Notes: a model not told the origin generated them from the letters alone. A stretch of 40,500 nucleotides of DNA from Saccharopolyspora shandongensis (GCF_900106995.1 NZ_FNOK01000076.1:1-40500), one strand, 5' to 3'. Counted from the stretch's first letter, positions 7,297 through 15,698 are shown. Numbers and translations: made by a program.

Positions 7297-7314
7297 CGGT
7301 TTCGCGCGAAAACG
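7297..7314. promoter_or_regulatory. Second operator-like palindrome upstream of the alpha-glucosidase gene
   Basis: CGGTTTCGCGCGAAAACG shares the core TTTCGCGCGAAAA with the element at 7253-7276 and has one mismatched pair. It lies just after the 3' end of the regulator gene. Confidence 0.6.
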
Positions 7315-7328
7315 CCACCTCGTCGAGG

Positions 7329-8351
7329 TCAGATCCGCCGGGTGGATTCCCGGACGATGAGGTTCGGGCGGAACATTCGGCTGAAGCCCGCCGAGCCGCG
7401 CCCCGGCTCGTCCGGGTCGAGCTGGCGCGCGAGCTCGTCGACCGCCGCGGCGGCCATGTCGTGGATGGGCTGCGCCAGCGTGGTGAGCGCGGGCTGGCAG
7501 TACGCGGCCAGCGGGATGTCGTCGAAGCCGACCACCGAGAGGTCCTCGGGGGTGCTCAGCCCGCGGCGCTTGGCTTCGCGCATCGCGCCGAGCGCCATGA
7601 CGTCCGACGAGCAGAGCACCGCGGTCGGCCGCGGGCCGTCGAGCAGCCGCCCCATCGCCTCGGCGCCGCCCTCCGCGCCGAACGGCGCGTTCGCGACGAG
7701 CTCCGCGACCGGTTCGACACCGGCCTCCTCCAGCGCCGCGGACCAGCCGGCCCGCTTCAGCCGGGACGGGAGCGCGCGGGCCGGGCCGCTGACGAAACCG
7801 ATCCGCCGGTGGCCGAGTTCGAGCAGGTGCGTCGCGGCGGCGTAGCCCGCGAGGTGCTCGTCGACGGTGATGTCCGGGACGTCCAGGCTCGGCGCGCCGC
7901 CGTTGACGAACACCATCCGAACGCCTTCGGCGCCGAGTTCCTCGTAGTAGTTGCGGCTCTTGCGCTCGTCGTTGTCCGGGTTGGCGATCTCCGGCGACAC
8001 GAAGATCATGCCCTCGACGCCCCGCGCCACCAGCATCCGGACGTACTCCCGCTCGGTCATCGCGGCGCGCGTGTTGCACAGCAGCGTCGCGTAACCGGCC
8101 AGTGCGGCGCGGCTTTCCAGGGCTTCGGCGAACGCCGGGAAGACCGGGTTGGACAGTTCCGGCACCAGCAGGCCGACGACGCCGGTGCGGCGCAGGGCGC
8201 CGACGCCGCGCGCGGTGTGCGGCATCTGGCTGAGCACTTCGAGCACGCGCTGCCGGGTCTCCTCCTTGATGCCGGCCTTGCGGTTGAGCACCCGGCTCAC
8301 CGTGGACACGCTCACCCCTGCCGCCTGGGCGATATCGGCCAGACCCGCCAC
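7329..8351 (-). CDS. malR: LacI-family transcriptional regulator of the maltose/maltodextrin genes (MalR-like)
   Basis: A 340-residue LacI/GalR repressor. The N-terminal helix-turn-helix and hinge helix are seen at residues about 4-60 (LADIAQAAGVSVSTVSRVLN). The periplasmic-binding-protein-like sensor domain follows (GVVGLLVPELSNPVFP, VVGFDDIPLAAYCQPALTTL). The GTG at 8351 gives the normal LacI start and has a GGAG nearby; the open frame upstream of it is not family-like. It is divergent from malE and flanked by starch genes, so regulation by maltose or maltodextrin is inferred. Boxes at 8413-8428 (its own promoter), 8514-8529 (malE) and 15798-15813 (amylase) are the likely binding sites. The sugar specificity is not proven by sequence. 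Confidence 0.85.
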   Translation of the reverse strand: MAGLADIAQAAGVSVSTVSRVLNRKAGIKEETRQRVLEVLSQMPHTARGVGALRRTGVVGLLVPELSNPVFPAFAEALESRAALAGYATLLCNTRAAMTEREYVRMLVARGVEGMIFVSPEIANPDNDERKSRNYYEELGAEGVRMVFVNGGAPSLDVPDITVDEHLAGYAAATHLLELGHRRIGFVSGPARALPSRLKRAGWSAALEEAGVEPVAELVANAPFGAEGGAEAMGRLLDGPRPTAVLCSSDVMALGAMREAKRRGLSTPEDLSVVGFDDIPLAAYCQPALTTLAQPIHDMAAAAVDELARQLDPDEPGRGSAGFSRMFRPNLIVRESTRRI

Positions 8352-8412
8352 TGCTCCGCTCCTCCGCACCGGGACCGTCTGCCGACACAATCCTGCACAC
8401 GGCCGAAATATT

Positions 8413-8428
8413 TTGCAATCACTGCGCA
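8413..8428. promoter_or_regulatory. TTGCAA-N4-TGCGCA box upstream of the regulator gene
   Basis: Two 6-bp palindromic half-sites lie one helical turn apart (10 bp), the same geometry as at 8514-8529 and 15798-15813. Its position about 60 bases upstream of the regulator start suggests autoregulation. Confidence 0.5.
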
Positions 8429-8469
8429 ACGAACCTCGCTGTCCCGCGACCCATTTATACCTGAACACC

Positions 8470-8497
8470 TTGACTTGCGTCACATTTCGGGTATGGA
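8470..8497 (+). promoter_or_regulatory. Candidate sigma-A promoter of malE
   Basis: TTGACT (-35) and TATGGA (-10) are separated by 16 bases, about 50 bases upstream of the malE start and just upstream of the TTGCAA box. Confidence 0.45.
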
Positions 8498-8513
8498 ATT
8501 TAACGCCAGTCGT

Positions 8514-8529
8514 TCGCAAATTTTTGCAA
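8514..8529. promoter_or_regulatory. TCGCAAATTTTTGCAA box (MalR-type operator) upstream of malE
   Basis: It agrees at 14 of 16 positions with the box upstream of the alpha-amylase gene (15798-15813). It lies between the candidate -10 and the malE Shine-Dalgarno, where a bound repressor would block transcription. Repeated TTGCA motifs are known near Streptomyces maltose and amylase promoters under MalR/Reg1 control. Confidence 0.65.
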
Positions 8530-8544
8530 ACAGGAGGTCCGGAC

Positions 8545-9777
8545 ATGAGATCAAGGGCCACGGTCGCCGCCGCCCTGGGCCTGGTCGGCGCGCTCACCGC
8601 CGGCTGCGGGAGCGACGCCGGGAACGCCGGCGAGGTCGTCTTCTGGGACACCAGCGGATCCGCGGAGAGCGCGGTGTTCGGCGAGGTCGCCACCGAGTGC
8701 GGCCGCACCGGCGGCTACCAGGTGCGCGTCGAGGCGGTCGCCTTCGACCAGGCGCTGAACAACTACAAGACCGCGGCGCAGGGCGGGCAGGGCCCCGACG
8801 TGCTGCGCGCCGACGTCGGCTGGGTCGCGCAGCTCGCGCAGGCCGGGCTGATCCAGGACCTCTCCGGCACCCCGCTGGCCACCGACACCGGCGACTTCCT
8901 CGCCGCACCGCTGGAATCCACCAAGTACCAGGGCAAGACCTACGGCGTCCCGCAGGTCACCGACGCGCTTGCGCTGTTCTACAACAAGAAGCAGCTCGCG
9001 GAGGCCGGCGTGACCCCGCCGAAGAGCTGGGACGAGCTGAATGCCATCGCGCCGAAGCTCGGCGGCGACCGAGCACTGTTCATCAACAACGACGAGTATT
9101 ACTCGCTGCCGTTCATCTACGCCTTCGGCGGCGACCTCGTGGACACCGAGGCGCGGCTGATCACGGTGAACGCGCCGGAGGCGGTGCGCGGGGTGCAGGT
9201 CGCCAAGGACCTCATCGACGCGAAGGCCGCCCGCACCGCGCTGGACCAGCCGAACTCCTACAGCAGCATGAAGGCGGCGTTCACCAGCGGCGAGGTCGCG
9301 ATGGTCATCGACGGGCCGTGGGCGGTCTCGGAGTTCACCGAATCGGAGCCGTTCGCCGACCCGTCGAACCTCGGCATCGCCCCGGTTCCGGGCTCCGCGA
9401 CGCCGTCGCCGGTGGGCGGCCACGACTACGTGATCCGGCAGGGCAGCGACGCCACCGAGGCATCGGTGAAGTTCGTCCAGTGCATGAGCAGCGCGGAGAA
9501 CCAGGCGAAGGTCGCGGAGAAGCTCGGCCTGCTGCCGACCCGCAAGTCCGCCTACGACGTGCCCGCGGTGGCGCAGAACCCGGTGGTGTCCGCGTTCCGG
9601 CCGCTGGCGACCAACGCGCACTCCCGGCCGTGGATCCCGGAGAACAGCGAGCTCCTCGAACCGCTGCAGACCTCCTACGCCGACATCCTGTCCGGGCGCA
9701 AAGACGTCCAGACGGCCTTGGACGAAACGGCGCAGACCTACAAGACCTCGGTCCTGACCGACTACGCGCTGCGCTGA
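8545..9777 (+). CDS. malE: Maltose/maltodextrin ABC transporter, solute-binding lipoprotein
   Basis: A 410-residue family 1 extracellular sugar-binding protein. The ATG at 8545 has AGGAGG seven bases upstream. It starts with a lipoprotein signal (LTAGC, lipidated Cys21) and continues with the typical two-lobe fold, including YGVPQVTDALALFYNKK, the AMVIDGPWAVSEF segment and a C-terminal helical part. It captures sugar outside the membrane and delivers it to MalF-MalG. Maltose or maltodextrin is inferred from the neighbouring alpha-glucosidase, regulator and amylase. malF follows after 229 bases that contain a structured repeat, an unusual gap inside an ABC operon. Confidence 0.88.
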   Translation: MRSRATVAAALGLVGALTAGCGSDAGNAGEVVFWDTSGSAESAVFGEVATECGRTGGYQVRVEAVAFDQALNNYKTAAQGGQGPDVLRADVGWVAQLAQAGLIQDLSGTPLATDTGDFLAAPLESTKYQGKTYGVPQVTDALALFYNKKQLAEAGVTPPKSWDELNAIAPKLGGDRALFINNDEYYSLPFIYAFGGDLVDTEARLITVNAPEAVRGVQVAKDLIDAKAARTALDQPNSYSSMKAAFTSGEVAMVIDGPWAVSEFTESEPFADPSNLGIAPVPGSATPSPVGGHDYVIRQGSDATEASVKFVQCMSSAENQAKVAEKLGLLPTRKSAYDVPAVAQNPVVSAFRPLATNAHSRPWIPENSELLEPLQTSYADILSGRKDVQTALDETAQTYKTSVLTDYALR

Positions 9778-9802
9778 ATACCAGTATTTCCAGACTCCTT
9801 TC

Positions 9803-9958
9803 GCGTGGCGGTGCGGGCAGCGCCCCCCTGCGGGAGTTACAGACGCCGCCTGGACTGCGGGAGCCCCGACTTACGTACGACCAGGCTGCCCTCGCCGGAC
9901 GACGTCTGAGAACCCGCCGGTGCAAGCGCCGTAGGTGGGCCAAGCGGCTGCGCCGCTT
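9803..9958 (+). repeat. Structured intergenic repeat, copy 1 (between malE and malF)
   Basis: It shares with the copies at 20787-20970 and 30838-30997 the ends GCGTGGCGGTGCGGG and CTGAGAACCCGC...GGTGCAAG, and with copy 2 GTAGGTGGGC. Visible stems are CAGACG/CGTCTG (9840-9845 with 9903-9908), GGGAGCC/GGCTGCCC with a bulge (9859-9865 with 9884-9891) and AAGCGGC-TGC-GCCGCTT (9942-9958). It lies inside a transcribed operon, so it is probably present in the mRNA. Confidence 0.75.
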
Positions 9959-10006
9959 CAAAGGCAAAGACAACCGAATCCACCAACAAGTCCTGAGGCG
10001 GCTTCA

Positions 10007-10930
10007 ATGCGGTTGCGGAATCTCCTGGCGCGGCACTGGTTCGTCTACGCGATGGTCTCGCCGGTCGTCGCGGTGCTCGCGCTGCTCGTGGTGTTCCCCC
10101 TGCTGCAGGGGTTGTTCTTCTCGTTCACCGACATCAACGACACCAACATCGCCAACCCGGTGCTGGACCGCGAGGCGAGCTACGAGTTCGTCGGGCCGGC
10201 GAACTACCTGAACGTGCTCTCCGGCGATCCGGCGTACGGCTCGTTCTGGTCGACGCTGGTGCGCACGCTGATCTGGACCTCCGCGTGCGTGGCCTGCCAC
10301 TACGCGATCGGGCTGGCGCTGGCGATGCTGCTCAACCGGCGGATGCGGCTGCGCGGGCTGTACCGGGTGCTGCTGATCCTGCCGTGGGCCGTGCCGGTGT
10401 TCATCAGCGCGTTCGCCTGGCGGTACCTCTTCAACGCCGAGTACGGGCTGATCAACTGGGCGCTGGAGTCGGTGGGGCTGCCCGCGCAGGTGTGGCTCGG
10501 GCAGTCGGACCTGGCGCTGGTGTCGGTGATCGTCGTGAACGTGTGGCTGGGCGTGCCGTTCATGATGGTGGCGCTGCTGGGTGGGTTGCAGGCCATCCCG
10601 GCGGACCTGTACGAGGCCGCGGAGATGGACGGCGCGGCGCCGTGGCACCGCTTCGTGCACGTGACGCTGCCGGGGCTGAAGCCGGTGTCCGGCACGGTGG
10701 TGCTGCTCGGCGTGATCTGGACGTTCAACATGTTCCCGGTCATCTACCTGATCACCGGGAACAACCCGCACACCCGGATCCTGGTCAGCTACGCCTTCGA
10801 GCGGTTCTTCGCCGGCGCGACCCGGGATTACGCGATCGCCTCCACCTACGGCGTGCTGATCCTGTCGGTGCTGCTGGTGTTCGCGACGATCTACCGCCGC
10901 GCGATGGCCCGGCGGGGAGAGGTGCTCTGA
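10007..10930 (+). CDS. malF: Maltose/maltodextrin ABC transporter permease MalF
   Basis: A 307-residue inner-membrane permease with about six membrane helices; the first follows the basic start MRLRNLLARHWF. The binding-protein-dependent transport signature (EAA loop, about residues 203-222, EAAEMDGAAPWHRFVHVTLP) contacts the ATPase. The ATG at 10007 was chosen because it gives the normal family N-terminus; GAGG lies upstream. An upstream in-frame start at 9935 would run through the structured repeat. The stop is followed one base later by the malG start, so the two are translationally coupled. No ATPase gene (malK) is present, so a shared MsiK-type ATPase encoded elsewhere is expected. Confidence 0.9.
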   Translation: MRLRNLLARHWFVYAMVSPVVAVLALLVVFPLLQGLFFSFTDINDTNIANPVLDREASYEFVGPANYLNVLSGDPAYGSFWSTLVRTLIWTSACVACHYAIGLALAMLLNRRMRLRGLYRVLLILPWAVPVFISAFAWRYLFNAEYGLINWALESVGLPAQVWLGQSDLALVSVIVVNVWLGVPFMMVALLGGLQAIPADLYEAAEMDGAAPWHRFVHVTLPGLKPVSGTVVLLGVIWTFNMFPVIYLITGNNPHTRILVSYAFERFFAGATRDYAIASTYGVLILSVLLVFATIYRRAMARRGEVL

Positions 10931-10931
10931 C

Positions 10932-11828
10932 ATGACCATCGAAGCAGCATCGCTGCGGGCGGCGCCCGCGGCCGCCGAGCCGGGCCGGGCGCGCCGGAGG
11001 TCCACCGCGGCGAGCATCGGCCTGCACTCGGCCCTGATCGTCGCGTCGCTGATCGCGGTGTTCCCGGTGTTCTGGGTGCTGGTGGTCTCGTTCAAGCCGA
11101 ACGCCAAGGCGATCGAGGCCACCCCGACGCTGTTCAACGAGTCCAGTTTGGACAACTACCGGGACGTGCTCGCCGGCGCCAAGGGCGCTTTCCTGAGCTG
11201 GTTCGGCAATTCGGTGCTCATCGCGGCGCTGACGACGGTGCTCGGGGTGCTGCTGGCGGCCACCACCGCCTACGCGGCGAGCCGGTACCGCTTCCCGGGG
11301 CGGCGCTGGCTGCTGCTGTCGTTCCTGGTGGTGCAGATGTTCCCGTTCGCGGTGCTGATCGTGCCGCTCTACAACATCCTGCTGGGCCTGGGCCTGCAGG
11401 GCAGTGCGTTCGGGCTGGTGCTGGTGTACTGCAGCACCGCGATCCCGTTCTGCACCTACATGCTCAAGGGCTACTTCGACGGGATCCCCGGCGACATCGA
11501 CGAAGCCGGCCGGGTGGACGGGCTGTCGCCGTTCGGCGTGTTCTGGCGGCTGGTGCTGCCGCTGGCCAAACCCGGGCTGGCGGTGACGGCGTTCTACTCG
11601 TTCATCGTGGCCTGGAGCGAGGTGGCGTTCGCGTCGGCGTTCCTGTCGGCCGGCGACCGGTCGAAGACGTTGGCGGTGGGCCTGCAGGTGTTCGTGCAGC
11701 AGAACCGCGCCGAGTGGGGCCACCTGGCGGCCGCTTCGGTGCTGGTCGCGGTGCCCGCGGTGATCGTGTTCTACCTGGTCCAGCGCTTCCTGGTCAGCGG
11801 CCTCTCGGCGGGCAGCGTCAAGGGCTGA
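10932..11828 (+). CDS. malG: Maltose/maltodextrin ABC transporter permease MalG
   Basis: A 298-residue partner permease of MalF with about six membrane helices. The EAA loop is at about residues 190-214 (DEAGRVDGLSPFGVFWRLVLP). The N-terminal 25 residues are Ala/Arg-rich and cytoplasmic. It starts one base after the malF stop and ends the malEFG operon. The next gene, mmuM, begins 61 bases later on the same strand and may be read through. Confidence 0.9.
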   Translation: MTIEAASLRAAPAAAEPGRARRRSTAASIGLHSALIVASLIAVFPVFWVLVVSFKPNAKAIEATPTLFNESSLDNYRDVLAGAKGAFLSWFGNSVLIAALTTVLGVLLAATTAYAASRYRFPGRRWLLLSFLVVQMFPFAVLIVPLYNILLGLGLQGSAFGLVLVYCSTAIPFCTYMLKGYFDGIPGDIDEAGRVDGLSPFGVFWRLVLPLAKPGLAVTAFYSFIVAWSEVAFASAFLSAGDRSKTLAVGLQVFVQQNRAEWGHLAAASVLVAVPAVIVFYLVQRFLVSGLSAGSVKG

Positions 11829-11889
11829 GCCGCGACGGAGCGTGATCGCTTGTCCGGCCCGCGGCCCGATCCGCACTAGGGTGGGTGGC

Positions 11890-12789
11890 ATGAACGCGTT
11901 CAGCCTCAGCGGCGCATCGGTGATCCTGGACGGCGGCCTGGCCACCGAGCTGCAAGCGCAGGGCCACGACCTGTCCGACGCGCTGTGGTCGGCACGTCTG
12001 CTGGCGGACGCGCCGGAGGAGATCGTCGCGGCGCACGCCGCGTTCTTCCGGGCGGGCGCGGAGATCGCGACGACGGCGAGCTACCAGGCGAGCTTCGAGG
12101 GCTTCGCCGAGCACGGCATCGAACGCGCCGACGCGGCGAAGCTGATGCGGCGGAGCGTGGAGCTGGCCCGGCTGGCCGGCGAGGTCGAGCCAGGCCGGCA
12201 CCGCTGGGTGGCTGCGTCGATCGGTCCGTACGGCGCGATGCTCGCCGACGGCTCGGAGTACCGGGGCCGCTACGGCCTGACGAAGCGGCGGCTGCAGGAC
12301 TTCCACCGGCCGCGGCTGGAGGTGCTGGCGGAGGTCCGCCCCGACGTCTTCGCGCTGGAGACCGTTCCGGACGTGGACGAGGCGGAGGCGCTGGTGGACG
12401 CGATCGCCGGCCTGGACGTCCCGGCCTGGCTGTCGTTCACCATCAGCGGCGACCGGACCCGCGCGGGCCAGCCGCTGGCGGAGGCGTTCGCCGTGGCGGA
12501 GAGCAGCGACGCGATCATCGCCGTCGGCGTCAACTGCTCGGCGCCGGACGACGTGCTGCCCGCGATCGAGATCGCCCGGGCGGCAACGGAAAAGCCGATC
12601 GTCGTCTACCCCAACAGCGGCGAGGGCTGGGATGCGCAGCGGCGCGAGTGGACGGGCCGCACCCGGCTGTCGGCCGAGGAGGCCCGTGGCTGGCGCGCGG
12701 CGGGCGCCCAGGTGATCGGCGGCTGCTGCCGGGTGCGCCCGGATGACATCGCGGCTGTGGCGGACGCGCTGGTTGATCCGGCCGACTGA
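11890..12789 (+). CDS. mmuM: Homocysteine S-methyltransferase
   Basis: A 299-residue zinc-dependent methyltransferase of the MmuM/BhmT type that makes methionine from homocysteine with S-methylmethionine or S-adenosylmethionine as donor. The zinc ligands are Cys216 in GVNCS and Cys279-Cys280 in GGCCR. The N-terminal LDGGLATEL motif and SIGPYGAMLADGSEYRG are family marks. The ATG at 11890 has GGTGG just upstream; the open frame upstream lacks homology. It has no obvious link to the maltose genes around it. The usual transporter partner (mmuP) is not here. Confidence 0.92.
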   Translation: MNAFSLSGASVILDGGLATELQAQGHDLSDALWSARLLADAPEEIVAAHAAFFRAGAEIATTASYQASFEGFAEHGIERADAAKLMRRSVELARLAGEVEPGRHRWVAASIGPYGAMLADGSEYRGRYGLTKRRLQDFHRPRLEVLAEVRPDVFALETVPDVDEAEALVDAIAGLDVPAWLSFTISGDRTRAGQPLAEAFAVAESSDAIIAVGVNCSAPDDVLPAIEIARAATEKPIVVYPNSGEGWDAQRREWTGRTRLSAEEARGWRAAGAQVIGGCCRVRPDDIAAVADALVDPAD

Positions 12790-12912
12790 GCCGGTACTGG
12801 GCCGATCGCCACCCCGGCCAAACATTTACCGGACAGTTCAACGGCAAGTTCTTTTCCGACATACCGGATCTGCGGTGCAATGCGTTATCCGTTCGTCGGC
12901 GAAAGGACGCGC

Positions 12913-14112
12913 ATGCGCCGGATGACGAAGCTCGCGGGGGCGGCGGCCGGGGCCGCACTGCTGCTGCTGGGCGCCGCCCAGACGACCGCGACCAGCGAAC
13001 CCCTGGCGATCGCCGGGAAGACGATCTTCACGAAGGGCGAGGGCGGCTACAACTGCTTCCGCATCCCGGCCCTGGTGCGCACCCAGGACCGGAGCACGTT
13101 GCTGGCGTTCGCGGAAGGCCGCCACAACAACTGCGACGACACCGGCGACATCGACGTGGTGCTCAAGCGCTCGACGGACGACGGGAAGACGTGGCGGGCG
13201 CTGGAGCTGGTCACCGACGGCGCCGGCGACACCCGCGGCAACCCGGTGCCGATCGTGGACCGCGCCACCGGCCGGATCTCGTTGCTGACGACGCACAACC
13301 CGGGTCCGCAGTGCAACGGCAACGGCTGCACCCGGACGCCGTTCCTGCAGCACAGCACGAACCCGCAGGGTACGCAGTGGGCCAAGCCGGTGGCCCAGCC
13401 GCAGCTGACGAAGCCGGAGTGGAACACCTGGTACGCCACCGGTCCGGGCCACGGCCTGCAGATGACGCGGGGCGAGCACGTGAACCGCATGGTGGCGGGC
13501 ATCAACTTCGAGGGCCAGGGCGGCGTGAAGGGCGCCGGGATCGTCTACAGCGACGACGGCGGGACGAACTGGCGGCTCGGCGCGCTGGACGACCGGACCG
13601 GCAAGGCCATCAAGCCGCAGGAGCTGAGTCTGCTGGAAACGGTCGACGCCGAGATCTACGCGGCGGCCCGGAACCAGGACAACTCCGGGACGACGATCGC
13701 CGAGGGCAACCGGGCGCACGCGGTCAGCGCGGATGGCGGCGAGACGTTCCGCGCGCCGTTCCAGGTCGTGCCGCAGCTGAAGGGCCCGGTCGTGCAGGGC
13801 TCGGTGGTGCGCCTGCGCGCGACGACGGCGGGCGACCCGCGCAACCTGATCCTGTTCTCCGGGCCGTACAACACGAATCCGGACATGGACCACCGCCGCC
13901 ACACGATGCGCATCCGCACGTCGTCGGACGAAGGCGCGACCTGGCAGGAGGTCGGCACCGTCGTGGACGCGACCTGGTCGGCCTACTCGGACCTGATCAA
14001 CCTGGGCGGCGGCTGGGCCGGCTTGCTCTACGAGGCGGGCTCGCAGAGTTCCGGCGACGCGAACCAGACGATCCGCTACGCGAGGTTCAGCGAGAACGAC
14101 CTGGCGCGCTGA
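12913..14112 (+). CDS. Secreted exo-alpha-sialidase (GH33)
   Basis: A 399-residue secreted six-bladed beta-propeller sialidase that removes terminal sialic acid from glycans. The ATG at 12913 follows GAAAGGA by five bases and starts a signal peptide (MRRMTKLAGAAAGAALLLLG). The N-terminal FRIP motif (49-52, Arg50 of the carboxylate-binding triad) and four Asp-boxes are visible: STDDGKTW, SDDGGTNW, SADGGETF and SSDEGATW. No carbohydrate-binding module or cell-wall anchor is seen after the propeller. The gene lies alone between mmuM and the convergent amylase gene and shares their terminator region. Genes for sialic acid uptake or catabolism are absent from the window. Confidence 0.9.
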   Translation: MRRMTKLAGAAAGAALLLLGAAQTTATSEPLAIAGKTIFTKGEGGYNCFRIPALVRTQDRSTLLAFAEGRHNNCDDTGDIDVVLKRSTDDGKTWRALELVTDGAGDTRGNPVPIVDRATGRISLLTTHNPGPQCNGNGCTRTPFLQHSTNPQGTQWAKPVAQPQLTKPEWNTWYATGPGHGLQMTRGEHVNRMVAGINFEGQGGVKGAGIVYSDDGGTNWRLGALDDRTGKAIKPQELSLLETVDAEIYAAARNQDNSGTTIAEGNRAHAVSADGGETFRAPFQVVPQLKGPVVQGSVVRLRATTAGDPRNLILFSGPYNTNPDMDHRRHTMRIRTSSDEGATWQEVGTVVDATWSAYSDLINLGGGWAGLLYEAGSQSSGDANQTIRYARFSENDLAR

Positions 14113-14193
14113 AATCCGTTGGCGCGGAAAGTCCGTCACGCCGGTGGTCGTCCGGAAGATCACCACCGCGCGGCGCCCGCCCGGGTGACGAAC

Positions 14194-14219
14194 GCGGGGC
14201 GCCGCCACGGGCGCCCCGC
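14194..14219. terminator. Terminator between convergent sialidase and amylase genes
   Basis: GCGGGGCGCC (14194-14203) pairs perfectly with GGCGCCCCGC (14210-14219) around a 6-nt loop. It can serve both strands. Confidence 0.7.
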
Positions 14220-14249
14220 ATCCACTGTGGACGAATCGGTTCCGGGAGC

Positions 14250-15698
14250 TCAGCCGAGCTTCGCGCCCGCGTGCAGCGCGACACCGGAGTTGGCGGCGAC
14301 GGTGGCGGTGAACTTGCCGTCCCCGCCGACCTCCACCGCATCGCCGGTGCACGACCCGCCGGAGAGCTCGCCGGTCATCACGTTGCAGTAGGTCCCCGCG
14401 GGCAGCGACGTCTGGAAGGCCTGCGACAGCTCGCCGCCTTCCCGGTTGATCACGACGAACCCGGCGTCACCGCGGCCGAACGCGATCTGCCCGTTGCCGT
14501 TGTCCCACCAGCCGGTGAGCTCCGCGTCCTGCACCGCGGCGTGGAACCCGGCCATCCCCGCGATGATCGTGCGCCGGTGCTCGCACACCCACGCCGAGTT
14601 GTCGCAGCCGGCGGCCTCGGTCGTGCCGTCCGCGGCGGCGGGCGGGCCGGCGTCGGGGTTGTCGAAGGCGAAGCTGGAGATCAGCTGCGGCGTCCCGTAC
14701 GGGTAGGCCAGCTCGAACGCGACGGCCAGGTCGTAGGCGACGCCGTCCTTGTAAGTCAGCGTCGGCGAGCTGCGCTGCGTGTCGTGGTTGTCGATGAAGA
14801 CCACGGCCTGCTCGCTGGGCAGCGGCATCTGGTCCGGCAGGTTCGCCAGCCCCGCCAGCGAACCGTTCTTGAACGCGTTGGCGACCGTGCCGTAGTAGGC
14901 GAACTCGGTGACGTCGCCGTTGCCGGCGTACTCCCCCGCCGTCGTGGTGCCGTCCGCGATCACCTCCTGGAAGACGTACGGCTTGGCGCCCGTCCCCGGA
15001 ACGTCCTGCAGCGCCCCGAAGATCGCGCCGACGTCCTCCGGCGGCAGGTGCTTGACGCCGTCCACCCGGAACCCGGAAACGCCCAGGCCCACCAGGTCGT
15101 TGAGGTAGGCGATCTCGGTGTTGCGCACGTACTCGGACTCGGTCGCGAGGTCGGCCAGCCCGACGAGCTCGCAGTTGCGCACCTCCCACTTGTCGTCGTA
15201 GTTGGCGATGTCCCGGCGGCAGCCGTGGAAGTCGGCGTCCGAGTAGACGCCCGGGTAGTCGTACTTCGAGTAGGACGAGCCGCCGCTGCCCGGCCCGCTG
15301 CCGGCCGATCCGGTGCCGCTCATGTGATTGACCACGGCGTCGGCGTAGATCTGCACGCCCGCGGCGTTGCAGGTCTGCACCATCGCGGCGAACTGCTCCC
15401 GGTTGCCGCGCCGGGACCGCAGCTGGTAGCTCACCGGCTGGTAGTCCTGGTACCAGGGGTAGCCCGCGTCGGCGAGCACCACGTGCTCCTGCGGCGGCGA
15501 CACCTGCACCGCGCCGAATCCCTTGGGGCCCAGGAAACTCGTGCACTCCTGCGCGATGGAATCCCACGGCCACTGGAACATCTGGACGATCGGACCGCGC
15601 ACCGGCGCGGTGGCGGGCGCCGCCGGCAGGTCCGCCGCGGCGGGCACCAGGGCCGTGCCGCCGAGCACCGCGGCCAGCAGCAACAACGGCATTCGCAT
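14250..15698 (-). CDS. Secreted alpha-amylase (GH13)
   Basis: A 482-residue extracellular endo-acting alpha-amylase of the Streptomyces/animal type. The ATG at 15698 has GAGGAGG five bases upstream and begins a Sec signal peptide (cleavage near LVPAAA). Catalytic residues are the nucleophile Asp213 (GFRVDGVKH), the acid/base Glu245 (FQEV) and Asp306 (FIDNHD); DAVVNHM is the first conserved region. It ends soon after the C-terminal beta domain and lacks a starch-binding CBM20 module. It supplies maltodextrin for MalEFG. A TTGCAA-N4-TTGCAA box lies about 100 bases upstream, so it probably belongs to the same regulon as malE. Confidence 0.93.
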   Translation of the reverse strand: MRMPLLLLAAVLGGTALVPAAADLPAAPATAPVRGPIVQMFQWPWDSIAQECTSFLGPKGFGAVQVSPPQEHVVLADAGYPWYQDYQPVSYQLRSRRGNREQFAAMVQTCNAAGVQIYADAVVNHMSGTGSAGSGPGSGGSSYSKYDYPGVYSDADFHGCRRDIANYDDKWEVRNCELVGLADLATESEYVRNTEIAYLNDLVGLGVSGFRVDGVKHLPPEDVGAIFGALQDVPGTGAKPYVFQEVIADGTTTAGEYAGNGDVTEFAYYGTVANAFKNGSLAGLANLPDQMPLPSEQAVVFIDNHDTQRSSPTLTYKDGVAYDLAVAFELAYPYGTPQLISSFAFDNPDAGPPAAADGTTEAAGCDNSAWVCEHRRTIIAGMAGFHAAVQDAELTGWWDNGNGQIAFGRGDAGFVVINREGGELSQAFQTSLPAGTYCNVMTGELSGGSCTGDAVEVGGDGKFTATVAANSGVALHAGAKLG

